Origin: Narthecium ossifragum
Taxonomy: Eukaryota > Streptophyta > Magnoliopsida > Dioscoreales > Nartheciaceae
Assembly: GCA_963920575.1 (NCBI GenBank)
Contig: OY986969.1
Coordinates: 25,335,434 to 25,399,433, forward strand
Direction of reading: 5' to 3'
Length of the DNA: 64,000 bases
Shown here: positions 1 through 11,035 of the stretch, one piece after another
Numbering within the stretch: the first letter of the stretch is position 1
Layout of the letters: each line of letters begins with the position of its first letter
Position numbers and translations under genes: made by a program
The notes under the pieces: model-generated
Told to the model about the DNA's origin: nothing
Seen by the model: only the letters and a program-made list of their open reading frames with translations
The model's database searches: none

Positions 1-882
1 GCCAGAATTATTTTGATCCTCATGGCATTTTCATTTCAACCCTATGGTCTGGACCGCTTCTTTTGATTTCAGTGGTGATTGTGGTCAGTTACCATATCAT
101 CTGTTTGTGCTATCAAATTCACTAATTTGCTTTATAGCTCATTTCTGCAATCCTTGCACTCTTCTATTCTATGCAGGCTAACACTCTCTTAATGCTGTGC
201 CGCCATATCATACAATGGAAAAGAGCAGAACTCAGACATCGAGCTAGGCTTTCATGCAGCAAACAGGATTAGTGTTTCTCTGTTTTTGCCCAAAATAGCA
301 TCCATCATTTAGGTCCTGCTTAATTCAAATACAGTGCGCAAATTTTGGGAGTTACAAGCTGGTGCTTTCCCTTCAGATGACAAATTTGACATGGTTAACA
401 AGAAAGTTCAAATCCTTTTTTTGGGATTTACATTGGCATCAAACTAGAATAATGGCTTACTGCGTTGTGATGTTCTTTCCCTGGTGGACTAGTGGTGTCC
501 ATCTTTATCATGAGTTCTTTGTATGTTATGTATGGTTTTGTTAAGCCAATTTTGGCACTACACTGATACAGGCAAAAGTATATGCTTTTTGGTTGATCGA
601 TTGTGCTGTGTTGGAAATTAATGATGATTCAGGTTTGTCACATTTCAGCATGGACTGTATGTTCCATTCTTGTATTCCACTTATGCCACTCCTGGCTAAG
701 TTCAATGCCTTAATCGCGGTGAAAGAGATTCAATTTTATGGTATGCATCAATGATGCACAAAATGTGAAAAGAAGTACACTAGGTGATTCTCTAGGTGGG
801 CATTCTTCAATCAAACAATGTAGGGGGTGTTTGGTTTCTTGTATTAGCTGATGCATGCATGAGCTAATGCAGCATTTTGGTC
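1..882. other. No gene recognised; flank of the assembly gap
   Basis: I see no coding exon here on either strand. Open frames are short and have no recognisable domain. The zinc-finger exon expected for the STOP1-like gene on the other side of the gap is not here either. The stretch may be 3' flank or intron of that gene. The last 60 bases look like a transposon terminus (see next entry). Confidence 0.5.
823..882. mobile_element. Probable MITE terminus cut by the gap
   Basis: The sequence GGGGGTGTTTGGTTTCTT begins at 823. It has the G-run plus GTTTGGTT form typical of Tourist/hAT-type MITE ends in monocots. It resembles the ends of the MITEs at 20548, 36780 and 37952 in this window. It is followed by a palindromic TGATGCATGCATGAG stretch. 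The second terminus is not visible and probably lies in the N run. Confidence 0.4.
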
Positions 883-1082
883 NNNNNNNNNNNNNNNNNN
901 NNNNNNNNNNNNNNNNNNNNNNNNNNNNNNNNNNNNNNNNNNNNNNNNNNNNNNNNNNNNNNNNNNNNNNNNNNNNNNNNNNNNNNNNNNNNNNNNNNNN
1001 NNNNNNNNNNNNNNNNNNNNNNNNNNNNNNNNNNNNNNNNNNNNNNNNNNNNNNNNNNNNNNNNNNNNNNNNNNNNNNNNNN
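883..1082. other. Assembly gap (200 N)
   Basis: Exactly 200 N, most likely a placeholder of unknown true size. It interrupts the STOP1-like gene just after its N-terminal half, so the conserved C2H2 finger region is missing from the window. Confidence 0.98.
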
Positions 1083-1761
1083 CACATCATGTTCTTCGAT
1101 AATAAAAGCTTCTGTCCCTTCGCTGCCAAAATCACTTGGTCCTTTCATAAGCCCATCATGTTCTGAACCCTTGGATCCCTCTAAAGTAAAAACCTTCATT
1201 TGCTGATGCATAGCATCCTTAGCATTGAAGCTGGAGGGAGAAGCAGTGATGTTGCCTGATTGGCCAACAGAAGGATTAGCCAACAAGATGGGTTTTTTAA
1301 TAGATGGAAGAAGGGTGCCTGCTTTTGAGATGAGCTCAATTATGACACAAGTGAGGTCTGTGGTGACTAGCTGCTGCTGCGCCACAAGCTCTTTGGGTGT
1401 GACGGAGAAACTGACCTTCCTGGCTAACAATCGAGCGAACCATGCCCTGAAGTTGGTGGATCTTCTGCTCGAAAAAGGAAAGGCTGCTAAGCGTAGCTTT
1501 GGGGTCCCAACTAGCAACGGGATCGCTGACCATAGAAGTAGCTTCTGATAGACCAGGCTTTTTCACTTCAGGCTCAGAACAATAAGAAGGAATAGATTGC
1601 GTGCTTACAGGCTGCGAGAACTCATTGAAAGATTGTCCAGACATAGCACCATAGCATAGATTCGGATCAAATTGGGGAATTTGCTGATCAGAAATGAAAT
1701 TTAATGAGTTATAATCCATCAAGGATGAGGGATTCTTGGAGATTTCGGAAAACTGATCCAT
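1083..1761 (-). CDS. STOP1: STOP1/ART1-like C2H2 zinc-finger transcription factor, N-terminal half, frameshifted and truncated
   Basis: The ATG is at 1761. The N-terminal part reads ...WDPKATLSSLSFFEQKIHQL up to about 1396. A second minus frame then takes over with KELVAQQQLVTTDLT and ELISKAGTLLPS, and runs to an acidic IIEEHD motif at the gap. These blocks and their order match my knowledge of the STOP1 (SENSITIVE TO PROTON RHIZOTOXICITY 1) family, nuclear regulators of acid and aluminium tolerance. In that family four C2H2 fingers follow, and these would lie in the N run. The two halves are in different frames. One extra base in the GGG run at 1395-1397 would explain this, so it is either a pseudogene-type lesion or a sequencing/assembly error beside the gap. 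Family assignment is firm; whether the gene is functional is open. Confidence 0.8.
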
Positions 1762-2780
1762 TTACGCTCTCTCTCTTATCACACACTCCTCTATAGGGTG
1801 TGCAGTGGAAACAATAGCCTGAAGGTGCTGCCTATCTGAACTGCAAAAACCAATAGCAAAACCCATTATTTAGCATCAGAACCTAAGTGAGAACAGGGCA
1901 ATCCCCAATACTCTCCTTTAGTGATGTATAGAATCACATCTAAAGATATCACAGATTGAAAACTAAATCAAAACCGGTGAAAATTAAAATTTCAAGAAAA
2001 CAAGATAAAGAGGCCAAATTAAAAATTTTAAAGAACCCATACGCAAAATACTGAATCAGATCTCAAAAGAAGCTATCAGATTGATTTTGTATCAAAATTC
2101 TAATCTCTCTGACAAACCCCAACGACGGATCCGGCTTTTTTAAATACAGTGGTCACAGAATCCCTAATTTTGGATCCATCTACCTCAATCTCGAGTAAGA
2201 CAACTTCAGCTCAGATAAAATAACAAGAAGCCATCAAACTAAAACACCAAAGCCCTATCACAAAAGCCCTAATTAAACAGCAACGGCCACGAAAGATTCT
2301 ATCCTTCGTTTCTCATCTCCCTTCCAAAACCAATAGACATTCCACCTCCTCCTTTCGCTTTTGATACAAATAACAGGAAACCCCAATCACAAAATCCCAA
2401 AACCCAGATCACAAAATCCAATCTTCAACGCAAGCCAACAAAAAAGATACAATATTGCAACATGGGTTAGCATCAAAAACACTTCTTTTTGCTTCTCAAC
2501 GCCAAACCCATCGCAAAAATGGCAGGAAAAAACTCCAAAAACAAGAGTACTTACACATATAACTAGGCATCGACAAATTCCAGGAAGCTGATCGACATCA
2601 GGCCGCCGCCTCCCCCTGATCCTTGGATTAAACCTCCCCTGCTATCTATACCGATTCATCCGCCAGCCATACATCAAAATCCCAGATCCCGCAACTATCC
2701 ACCCCCTCTCCTTGTCTTCGCCCCCTTGACATCTTGGATGGATGGCTTTAATGGTACTCCTCTATCTCGAGGTGAGAGAA
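1762..2780 (-). promoter_or_regulatory. 5' leader of the STOP1-like gene with a probable leader intron
   Basis: Reading minus, a strong donor GTAAGTACTC (2554 to 2545) and an acceptor TTTTTGCAG ending at 1841 would define a leader intron of about 714 bases (1841-2554). The leader exons would be 2555 to roughly 2700 and 1762-1840. This is inferred from splice signals only; no transcript evidence is available. The interior is AT-rich and contains no convincing coding exon. Confidence 0.5.
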
Positions 2781-4206
2781 GTCAATGGCATGGCTTTTGG
2801 AAGGTAGTAGAGGACCATGTTAGTATAAAGAGAGTATAAGGAGGCGTTGAACCAAGGGATGAAGATATAAAGAAGAGAAAAGGACGGTGGGGGTGTCGGA
2901 ATCCGGCATGGGAGCAGACGCCAAGGTGGCGTGGCTGGCGTAACTCGCGGGCGGTCCAACCGCGGGCCGTGGCCGGCCTGGCTCTGTGCCCATGGGCCTT
3001 CCCTGCCCTAAACTGTAGTCTGGGCCCAAGCTTTTCGCAGGATAGGCCAGCTAAAGCTCATTTGGGATGGACATGGGCCGGCACAGATGGATCGGACCGG
3101 GCTGGCCTAGTTTGCCCAAGTTGCTTGATTTCGTAATTTTCTAATTAATATGTATTTGATTAGTCACCTAATTTTTTTTAATTTCCTTTGTTGTAATGCT
3201 TTTTCCTAGTTCTTTTACTTTTTTGGATTATTGCCGTTCCTAGTTGTTGTTTTTGAGTAGTTCAAATTGATTTTATAATAAGTCAAAAAAATTAATTCTG
3301 GAAGTAGTATGGTCTGATGGAGTATTTTGTAGAGAAATCCGACGGCCTCTTTTTCACCGAGCACCTCTTATTCTCCAAATGTAGAAACCCAAAGTCTCAT
3401 ACATGTTAAGGATCGCACACCACCAACTAAAAATAAGAACGGAGAATACCAAACTCACAAAGAGATACCCAAACAACTTCAATGCATAGATTCACTAAGA
3501 GTTGACAAAAGAAAACACCAATTTGAAGAACCAACTAATAAGCTCTTCAATTAATACCCGATGAAAGTTTACAAGAGATGAAGATGGTAGGAAGAGAGGC
3601 CACTCACCTCTCTCCTAGAAGATCTCCAAAAGCTTGAACTAATCCCTCTTTGCTACTCTTGCTCTTGACACCAAAAATAGGAAGAAGCAACCTACAGGCA
3701 AAATAGAGAAGTCTCTTGCCCAAGACCAAATTTCTCGTCACTACTTAAACCCTTTAACATATATACCACTACATATAACATAACATACTATTCCCAAAAT
3801 GCCCCTAATAAGTTAGTTATGAAACCTATTATATAACATAGCATGTTAACAGCAGGTTTAGCACTAATTTTTAACACATTTGGCTATAAATTATTGTGAA
3901 ATACAACTCTTTTTTGTTTACTTTGATAGTGGATTTCAGTTATTCCTTTCGTGGATTTCAGATTATTATTTTTTTCCTTTTGTGATTGTGAGATCACAGA
4001 ATTTTTACTGCTTTGGCTTCACCAATTACAGTTAATTACTACGTAGATCTTAAAAAAGAAAAGAAAATCAAACAATCTTGAAACTGCCATGCTCAGGTAA
4101 TATTCAAGTTTCTTTTTTTCAAACAGCCTTCAATATTTCAGCATTCAAGTCACAGAAAAGATCTACAAAACTAAGATACCTATAAATCAAACAAGACCTT
4201 AAGCTC
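2781..4206. other. Intergenic: STOP1-like promoter side and 3' flank of the NPH3 gene
   Basis: 2930-3115 carries several GGCCC/GGGCC motifs (TCP/telo-box-like elements common in plant core promoters), which suits a promoter firing leftward into the STOP1-like gene. From 3120 to 4200 the DNA is AT-rich. I see no gene, and no repeat that I can delimit. Confidence 0.5.
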
Positions 4207-6201
4207 CTAGGTTACAACCTTCTTCTTCTTCATCTTCTTGACATGGCTGCTGCACTGATTGCTCCTGGTAGTCTTGCATCCAAGTACATCCCCCCACAAC
4301 CCCAACCCCCACCCCCCCTCCTTCTTCACACACTGATCTCTACTCTCCTCAATCTCTGTCTTCATCCTCTTACACTCTCTCTCCATCTCCATCACCTTAA
4401 AGCTCATCTTCATCATCTCCTTCCTCACCTTCTCCACCTCATCCTCATCATCATGATCATCCTCCAACAACCTCCTCCTCCTCTCCATACCCTCCTCTTC
4501 GTCCCCGGAAGCCTTACCGGGGCTGGCGAGCACTCCAGCGACCGCGTCGAGCATCCTAACCTGCCCGGCGAACAATGCCCGGGTCACCAGCCTGAGCGGC
4601 ATCCGCTCGTTCCTCGCCGCGTGCTCGCACGCCTCCGCGGACATCCGCTGGCAATCCAGACCCCTGCATAGCTCCTCCCTCTCCGACTCCGTCATGCACG
4701 CGTGCGCACTCAAGTAGACGTCCACGGCGCGGTAGAGCCCGTCGTCGGACGCGCCTACCGGCTCGTTGATCGCAGCAAGCATCTCCAACAGAGACGTGAA
4801 CGTCTCCTTCCTCAAGTTAGGTTCCTCCGCGACCTCGGCCAAGAAGTCCTCCACGAGACGCGAGACCGCCGCCAGCTCATCCAGAGAGGAAGGAGGCTGG
4901 TTCCCGGCAAAATGGTTCAGTATTCTCTTGACACACTCAATGTCATTCTTGGTTTCCTTGGTGTAATCATGGCAGGGGATGAAGAGATCGCTGAGGGAAG
5001 CTTCAGGTAGCTGCTTCCCAATCCGAGCTTCGAACCCACTTCGGCATTTCGAACTGGCTCGCAATAAGATTGACCAATGTAGCATCTGAATTAGGCATCT
5101 GACATGAAGATTAACACCTCTGATCTGATGAGGAGGTAATAGCCTCTCTACTGCCTCAATCACTTCCTTCTGATTGCACCTATCATATACTGGAGCTGCC
5201 GTCGCCATTGATGCGCCTAAGTCGATCCATTTCTTGGCGTAGCGGTAGAGACACTGACCGAGGTTCTCCGGCGAGACACCGGCATTGGCCAGCGCTAAGA
5301 AGACGAGCTCGTATAGCTGAAGATTCAAGGTGGTCAGGTCTTCAACGAGCCCGTGATCGACGACGAAGAGCCTTTGCCTTGCACCACGCCTCCTAGTACT
5401 CATCGAATTCGATTCATCCTCCTTGGAGCTCATGACGAGGAGATGAGGATCGGTGAGGACCTTCTCGGCGATGGACTTGAGGCAGGCGTCGACGAAGCCG
5501 AGATGGCGCGCGTGAGACAGCAGAGAAGCCGATGATCTAAGAGCCTTGATGGTGTCGTTCCAGTGAGGAAGGACTCGAGAAGTGAAGAAGGAGACTGTCT
5601 TCTTGAAGAGGTTGTCATGGCTGTGTTCTTCGGTCATTTCGAGGTAGGCGGCGAGACAGGCAGTAGGGATGACATTATCCGGCAATAGGTCGACTTCTTG
5701 TCCGTAACAAAATCTTACGGCTAGCCGGAAGGTGTCGGCGTCGGCCGGGATGCCGGCAAGAGAGTCGGAGCAATGATCAACGTATTGCTTTGATTCTTGG
5801 AGCAGCCGTGCTAGCTTGGCCGACCTTGACACCAGGCATCTCTATTGAGACGAATAAAAAGAAAGGTACGTACGTACGTACGTAAGGTGAAGGTGGCGAT
5901 CGAATTGAAGCTTAAATATAGTTTTAAATTGATTTGATGGCTTAATTAGTGATGCATTGTTCTTAATTATTGTACCTTGTTGAGATGAAAGGGGACTCCA
6001 TGCACACGAATATGGACGTCGGCCGGCGCCGCCGCCGATGATAGCCTGAAATAAACATTGTCGAGATGCAACTTTAGCTGCTAGCTAGCTAGCTATAATC
6101 CATTAGAAATAAAAGAAGAAGAACTGTCTTCTTAAGTATTAAGTTAGTCATATTGTATTTTAAAACTCAGTTACTCACCAAGGATCTTGGAACATGGCCA
6201 T
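4207..6201 (-). CDS. BTB/POZ domain NPH3-family protein (575 aa)
   Basis: Three exons in phase: 6179-6201 (ATG at 6201), 5976-6045 and 4207-5841. They give 1728 coding bases. The two upstream exons supply the start of the BTB domain (ADVHIRVHGVPFHLNK, then RCLVSRSAKLARLLQES), which the long exon alone lacks. An NPH3 domain follows with VEDLTTLNLQLYELVF, the core motif LYRAVDVYLSAH and an RNERMPLRLVTRALF block. Next comes a coiled coil rich in Glu and Lys (about residues 475-540) and a basic KKMKKKKV tail. Family members are substrate adaptors of CUL3 ubiquitin ligases acting at the plasma membrane in phototropism, auxin transport and related signalling. The short N-terminus resembles the divergent At5g48130-like branch more than phototropin-binding NPH3, but that placement is tentative. 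Confidence 0.93.
5866..5885. repeat. (GTAC)n microsatellite in NPH3 intron 2
   Basis: About 20 bases of GTAC/CGTA repeat lie in the short intron between exons 2 and 3 of the NPH3 gene, close to the acceptor side. Confidence 0.8.
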
Positions 6202-6654
6202 GGATCGATCTCCTTCCTCCTTCGTTGGGCTGTTCATTTTTTAGTTGAGAGGTTTCTGATTTCCCTGTGATAAGATTTCATTGTAGTAAAGTAAATTGGA
6301 GGTAATGAGAAACAATGAGATCCAAACAGTAAAGATCTCATTACCTGTCGATATCCCCAAACTTCGGAAATTTTTCAAAATTTAAACGTAACGGGTCTCT
6401 CACTTGTGGAGACGTGTCAAGTCTTGAGAATGCGTCCATGCCAGGATTGCTTGATGAATTATTTTAATTGGACTAGTCAGCATATATAACAAGATTTGCT
6501 CCATGTAGTTGTTAAGCTTTTAGGGTTTTTTATATACTCTTCTAAAAATCTACTCTTGCAAAATCGAAGATCGCATAAATATACCTTTCTAAATATTTGC
6601 AGTCAGTCTCAATAATTAGTCGGACCATGTGCACTAGTTCTTGAGTAGCTTAAA

Positions 6655-6857
6655 TACCTGGTTCAGTTTGTGTCATACCATCATACCAATGATTCAGATG
6701 TCTTTCAATTAGATTCAACGGTACATATCTTTAGCATCTGAATCCAGTCAGCATTTTACTAAAAATTTGTACCGTTGGATCTAAATGAAACACATTTGAG
6801 TCATTGGTATGATGGTATGAGACAAGTAATGGTATGAGGCAAACTGAAGCCGGTTAT
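6655..6857. mobile_element. Fold-back MITE with long inverted arms
   Basis: The left arm contains TCATACCATCATACCAATGA and AACGGTACA. The right arm contains the reverse complements TGTACCGTT and TCATTGGTATGATGGTATGA. The outermost parts, GGTTCAGTTTG and CAAACTGAAGCC, also pair. The arms are about 70-90 bases each, so the element would fold into an almost complete hairpin. The CAAACT end motif recurs at 44453, 44533 and 44827 inside the hAT element. Confidence 0.75.
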
Positions 6858-8448
6858 ACCCGGTGGTGGTAATGGATTGGTCTTGATGTTCAACCCCCGA
6901 TCTTCCAAATTCGTTAAAAATGTATGACGTTTGTCCCCTTAAGTCTGGTTAAAAGTTAATTAACTAATATATAAAAAAAAATTGCCGGGTCATATGAAAT
7001 ATCAAATCTATCTTTCAAAAATCATAATATCAATTGTTTTGCCCGAAAACCCTTCGATTTTTATAAAGAACTGAGAAGATCGGTTAATTTATCAACCTTC
7101 TTCTTCTGCATTTGATGAAGATTCTTATACAACTGTTTCCAACAAAATGGTCACAACGTTTTCCTTCCTAAAAGATCAATCCTTGTACTTGGACATCCCA
7201 ACTACTAGATTTTGTAAGATATGAACATTGGCATGCATAATTATGTTAAAAACCCTTATTATAACAGGATAACACGCAAAGTGGACAACTTCTCTCTTTC
7301 TCTCTAGCTAGGAGAGGTCATTATCTCTCTCAAGCCTCTAGAAGCTTGAGTTACACCCCTCTTTAGCAATCTTTCAGAAAAGGATAGCTACATTCATTAT
7401 TGGTGGGGACGAAGATTGTAGGAAGATATCATTGTTAAACAAACAAATTGGAGAAGATATAAGTCCATGAGCCCCACAAACACCGACCCAAACCCCACCA
7501 AAACTAACTTGAACCACACTATATTTTAACCAAAGCCAAGCTAACCCCATTGAAGTATGTCAGACAAATGTAAGTTGGTTTGCACGTCATCGTCCCAAGA
7601 AATCATACATTCCTTGCTAGCTAGCTTTCTTCTAGAAGACCTATACACATGCAAAAAAGAGAGATCCCAAGGAGAAGATCTTACCCTAGCTAGTAGTAAA
7701 AGCTTCTTGTTAATAACTAGCTAGCTTTTCAGTCATTCTTATGGTCTCATTTCATGGCTCATATCAGCTTCTTTTACGTTGATGAGATCATGAGATCGAT
7801 TGACCACTATGTCTTATAGATACATTATTTTTCTTATCATGGGATTCTCCACTTTGGCTTGTTAAAAGGGTCTGTTCCTGATCAAGACTGGATAGCTAGC
7901 TTGGATCGACTCTCTCAAGAGTGATGACTCCTCTGGATCGAGCGGTCTGTCAGTTTTTGATGTTTGGTTGAGTTCTGATCGATTTAATTAGATCGGGACT
8001 TTCTGTTATTTGATTGGGTAATTAATGATATATCTATCTAATGAAGATCCTAGCCCTTATCATGTACATTTCTCTGCTGATTTACAGAGAAATTCATCTA
8101 GACAAATAAATGTTCTTATGAGGAGCTTCATTGATGGATGCGGGTTTTTTTAATTTTTTTTATTATAAATTGAGTCTTTTATCATGACTTTGTGAATGTG
8201 ACTGCATAAAAGCTAATTCATATGATCTAAATCAATCCAAAATGGTGTCTATGTTTCTATTGTCATTGTTTTTATATGTCTCAATATCAACAATAATTTC
8301 AGTTGTAAAATTCTTTATTGTTAAAAATTTACACTAGCAGTAAGCATTTAACATAAAGGAAAAATAAAAAAATAGAAAATAAAAACCGTGCCCATATCTC
8401 AATCGAAGTTACCAGCAGAAATTGGGAAAAGGAAGAGGACGTCCAAAA

Positions 8449-8476
8449 CCGTGCCAGGGGCACGGGTGAATACTAG
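8449..8476 (+). mobile_element. Candidate Helitron 3' terminus
   Basis: A hairpin CCGTGCC-AGG-GGCACGG (8449-8465) is followed by seven bases and then CTAG (8473-8476), with T as the next base. A GC-rich hairpin a few bases before CTRR, with insertion before T, is the established signature of Helitron 3' ends. I could not find the matching 5' TC end, so the element's length is unknown. Confidence 0.4.
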
Positions 8477-8728
8477 TCTCTTATATGGAACTGGCTAGAT
8501 TGCTGAGTGCATCACTTTTTTTTTTGAGAAATTCAGTCCAAAGACTAGATAAAGTTTAAAGAAAAATTACAAGGGTACAACAAATTACAAAACACCATCC
8601 ACCACTTCAAGCCAAAACTATAAGTAAAACTTTTATAAACCATAAGGGAAATCTCACGGGATCTCAAATACAAGAGCAAAGACCCACAAGCGCGACGAAC
8701 CATGAATTCTACCAAGCCCAGCCAGTGT

Positions 8729-8845
8729 ATGTTGGAAAGAAGTGCACCATGGTGAACTGTTGGAAAGAAGTGAACTGGCTTCTTTCCAACAACTTGCATG
8801 CAGGAGGAAGGTCACTGTTGGAAAGAAGTGAACTGGCTTCTCTCA
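8729..8845. repeat. Short direct repeats TGTTGGAAAGAAGTG
   Basis: TGTTGGAAAGAAGTG occurs three times in this stretch. The last two copies are extended by AACTGGCTTCT. The cause looks like local slippage or segmental duplication. No coding sense is visible. Confidence 0.7.
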
Positions 8846-9125
8846 ACCAACTTCTGGGTTGGCTTTAACCTATCAACCAATAAGAAAACGACACAAGAGA
8901 TATAACTCGATCTAGATATGGACTGCTTTATGCATGTGCTATATACTATGGCTTAATTAGTTATAAGTTAGTTTCAAAAACACTTGAAGATTAATTAGGT
9001 ACGTATAGTCTATCTTATCTAGCTTAACAATATGGTCCATGGCTATGCTTTTATATACAACTTGTTCATCAATAACTGGATTAGCTATTTAAGGACACAA
9101 ACTATACCAAAATATATATATACTA

Positions 9126-9310
9126 GGTGGCACGGGTAACCACCCACCCCCACTGCCCCCGCTCTCCTCTCTTCTGTATGACTCAGCTGTCACATGACCC
9201 TCTCGTTCTCTCCTTCTTTATAACTCGATTGTCATGCATGAGAAAATATATGAGTTAAATTATGAATCATAAAACCTAATCTTATATAATAGATATAAAT
9301 TGTAATGACC
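9126..9310 (+). repeat. Dispersed repeat with 43-bp internal periodicity, copy A
   Basis: GACTCAGCTGTCAC near 9181 and a diverged AACTCGATTGTCATG 43 bases later sit in CT-rich DNA and are followed by an AT-rich tail containing ATCTTATATAATA. The same order of elements is found in copy B at 18660-18925. Confidence 0.65.
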
Positions 9311-9889
9311 TATATATAACCTGTGGCTGTCTGGCTCGCTGCCTCCTGCCTGCCTGATAACCTAGAATTTGGATAATTTAATGAAGTGTAGGGTGAGTGG
9401 TCGTCCGACCAAGCTCAACAACACTTGCCTCGGAAAGGAAAAAGCTGAGGGGCCTTTGATATTTAATCCTTGTCCTTGTGTACATCAAGCCATTTTTAAT
9501 TAAGATGCAACTTGGTGTCTTCATCTCTAAGTCATGTAGTAGTCTATCCCCAGTTGAGTGGACTCAACCTTTCCAAACCCTAAAAAGAATGATAGGAAAA
9601 AGGAGATATAGCTTTCGTTCTACACAATAGTGCCCCCCTAGCTAACTAGTATTAATGAAGAATACTACAGCTTCTATACAGTAGTCTAGGGACAACGGAG
9701 AGCCATGCAATGCAAGCATTGGGCTTATTAGTGTATATGATTGGGTGTATGATAGAAGCCAACAGCTCTCCTCCTGCCACGTGGAAGCGTACCATCAATG
9801 CCACCTGGCATTGTCGGTGGACCTGCTGGCTTGGCTGCCAACTTCCATCCTTGGATTAGAGGCTTCTTAGTTATAATTGGACTAAAAAC

Positions 9890-9984
9890 TAGAGAGAGGG
9901 AGGGAGAGTTAGTTATTAATTAGAGTGGAAGCTAGAGAGAGAGAGAGTATCTAGAGAGAGAGGAGGGGGGGGGGGGGGGGGGGG
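9890..9984. repeat. GA tract followed by a run of about 21 G
   Basis: GAGAGA repeats from about 9890 lead into an almost pure G run ending near 9984. They lie roughly 180 bases upstream of the NAC TATA box. On the other side of that gap (10083-10145) the plus strand is CT/C-rich. Confidence 0.9.
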
Positions 9985-10164
9985 TGGTGGCGTGAGGATT
10001 TATTTGTTGTCACGCCGTCCAAATCGACCTCCGGCCACCCTCCCTTCCCTTTCCATGGCCTGCCACCCCACGCGCAATCGATGGCTTCTTCTCCTCCTCC
10101 TCCCCCCCTCCCTCTCTCTCCCCCCCCTCCCCCCCCTCTCCCTCTCCCTTTTAACGATGTATTC

Positions 10165-11035
10165 TATATAAGCTCTCATTATACCTTCATATATATATAT
10201 CTATACTTGGAACATCCCCTCCCTACCATCTTATTATAATCCCCTCCTTACTCTACTACTACATTATTACCTCACCATTCCTACATTCCCTGCTATAGCC
10301 CCCCCGCCCGCCCCACCCCCGCCCCCCCCTACCCCCCCAAACTCTCTCCTCGAGATCGAGCGATTGGCGACTTACCAAGATTTTTCCGGTGAGTGTGCGC
10401 ATTGCGACGGTTTGTTGCTAGGACAGCATGCGAGAATTTTTCTATGATAGATCTAGCTCATGCGATGTCATTAATTACATATGGATCGAAATGCATGCAT
10501 GAGGGTATAGATTCGCGCATGCGATATAGGATATTTTTATTTTTCCATAGCACATGAGGATCGTCAGTTTTATCCATATTTTCATGCTAATTATCTCGTG
10601 CATGCTTGGGAATCGAATAGATAGAAAAAGAAAAGGAAAAATTACGGTTTATTAGCTACATATATGGTTGTGTTGGTGTGAAAGGATCATCTAACAAGGA
10701 TTGCACTCAAAGGAACACGGGCACTTAAAGTCAATTCTATCGTCTACTTTTTTTTTCTTCAGATCTTTAAAAGTTTGATCTTGGGTTTTCCCCATTCACT
10801 CTAAACCAATCAAAAATCACTCAACTTAGTAGTTGCATGCTTTGTTTGTTTGATCACATCCTTACATATTGCACTAAGGTCTTCTTCTCCATGAGTGCTT
10901 CTCCATGCTTTCAAGATTCTCAATATCTCTTGCATTGTCTCTGAAGTATTGTTGGGCCCACCTTACATACCTTTCTTCTAAGTTCTAACAACTTGCAGCC
11001 AACTACTTGTAGGATTTCAGGTGGTGGTGCCATTA
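10165..11035 (+). promoter_or_regulatory. NAC gene core promoter, 5' leader and probable leader intron
   Basis: CTATATAAGC at about 10164 is a good TATA box, which puts the transcription start near 10195. The leader is CT- and C-rich (10260-10350). A donor CCG|GTGAGTGTG near 10388 and an acceptor GGATTTCAG ending at 11020 would remove an intron of about 630 bases, leaving 15 leader bases before the ATG at 11036. Leader introns are common in this NAC clade, but here the intron is inferred from splice signals only. Confidence 0.55.

Larger units (their letters stand above)
6202..10160. other. Intergenic region between the NPH3 and NAC genes
   Basis: About 4 kb without a gene I can support. It holds the fold-back MITE (6655-6857), a candidate Helitron 3' end (8449-8476), short direct repeats (about 8729-8845), a dispersed repeat copy (9126-9310) and a purine/G tract before the NAC promoter (9890-9984). 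The rest is AT-rich and unremarkable. Confidence 0.6.

Noticed and set aside
3330..3790. Possible LTR or TRIM fragment
   Set aside because: Some CTCTCC/AGCTTGA words resemble 7290-7370, but no terminal repeats, primer-binding site or duplication could be found.
4243..4671. 142-residue plus open frame opposite the NPH3 C-terminus
   Set aside because: His/Leu/Pro-rich shadow of the acidic coiled-coil coding sequence.
8545..8799. 84-residue minus open frame
   Set aside because: Overlaps a T-rich tract and short direct repeats; no domain or phase evidence.
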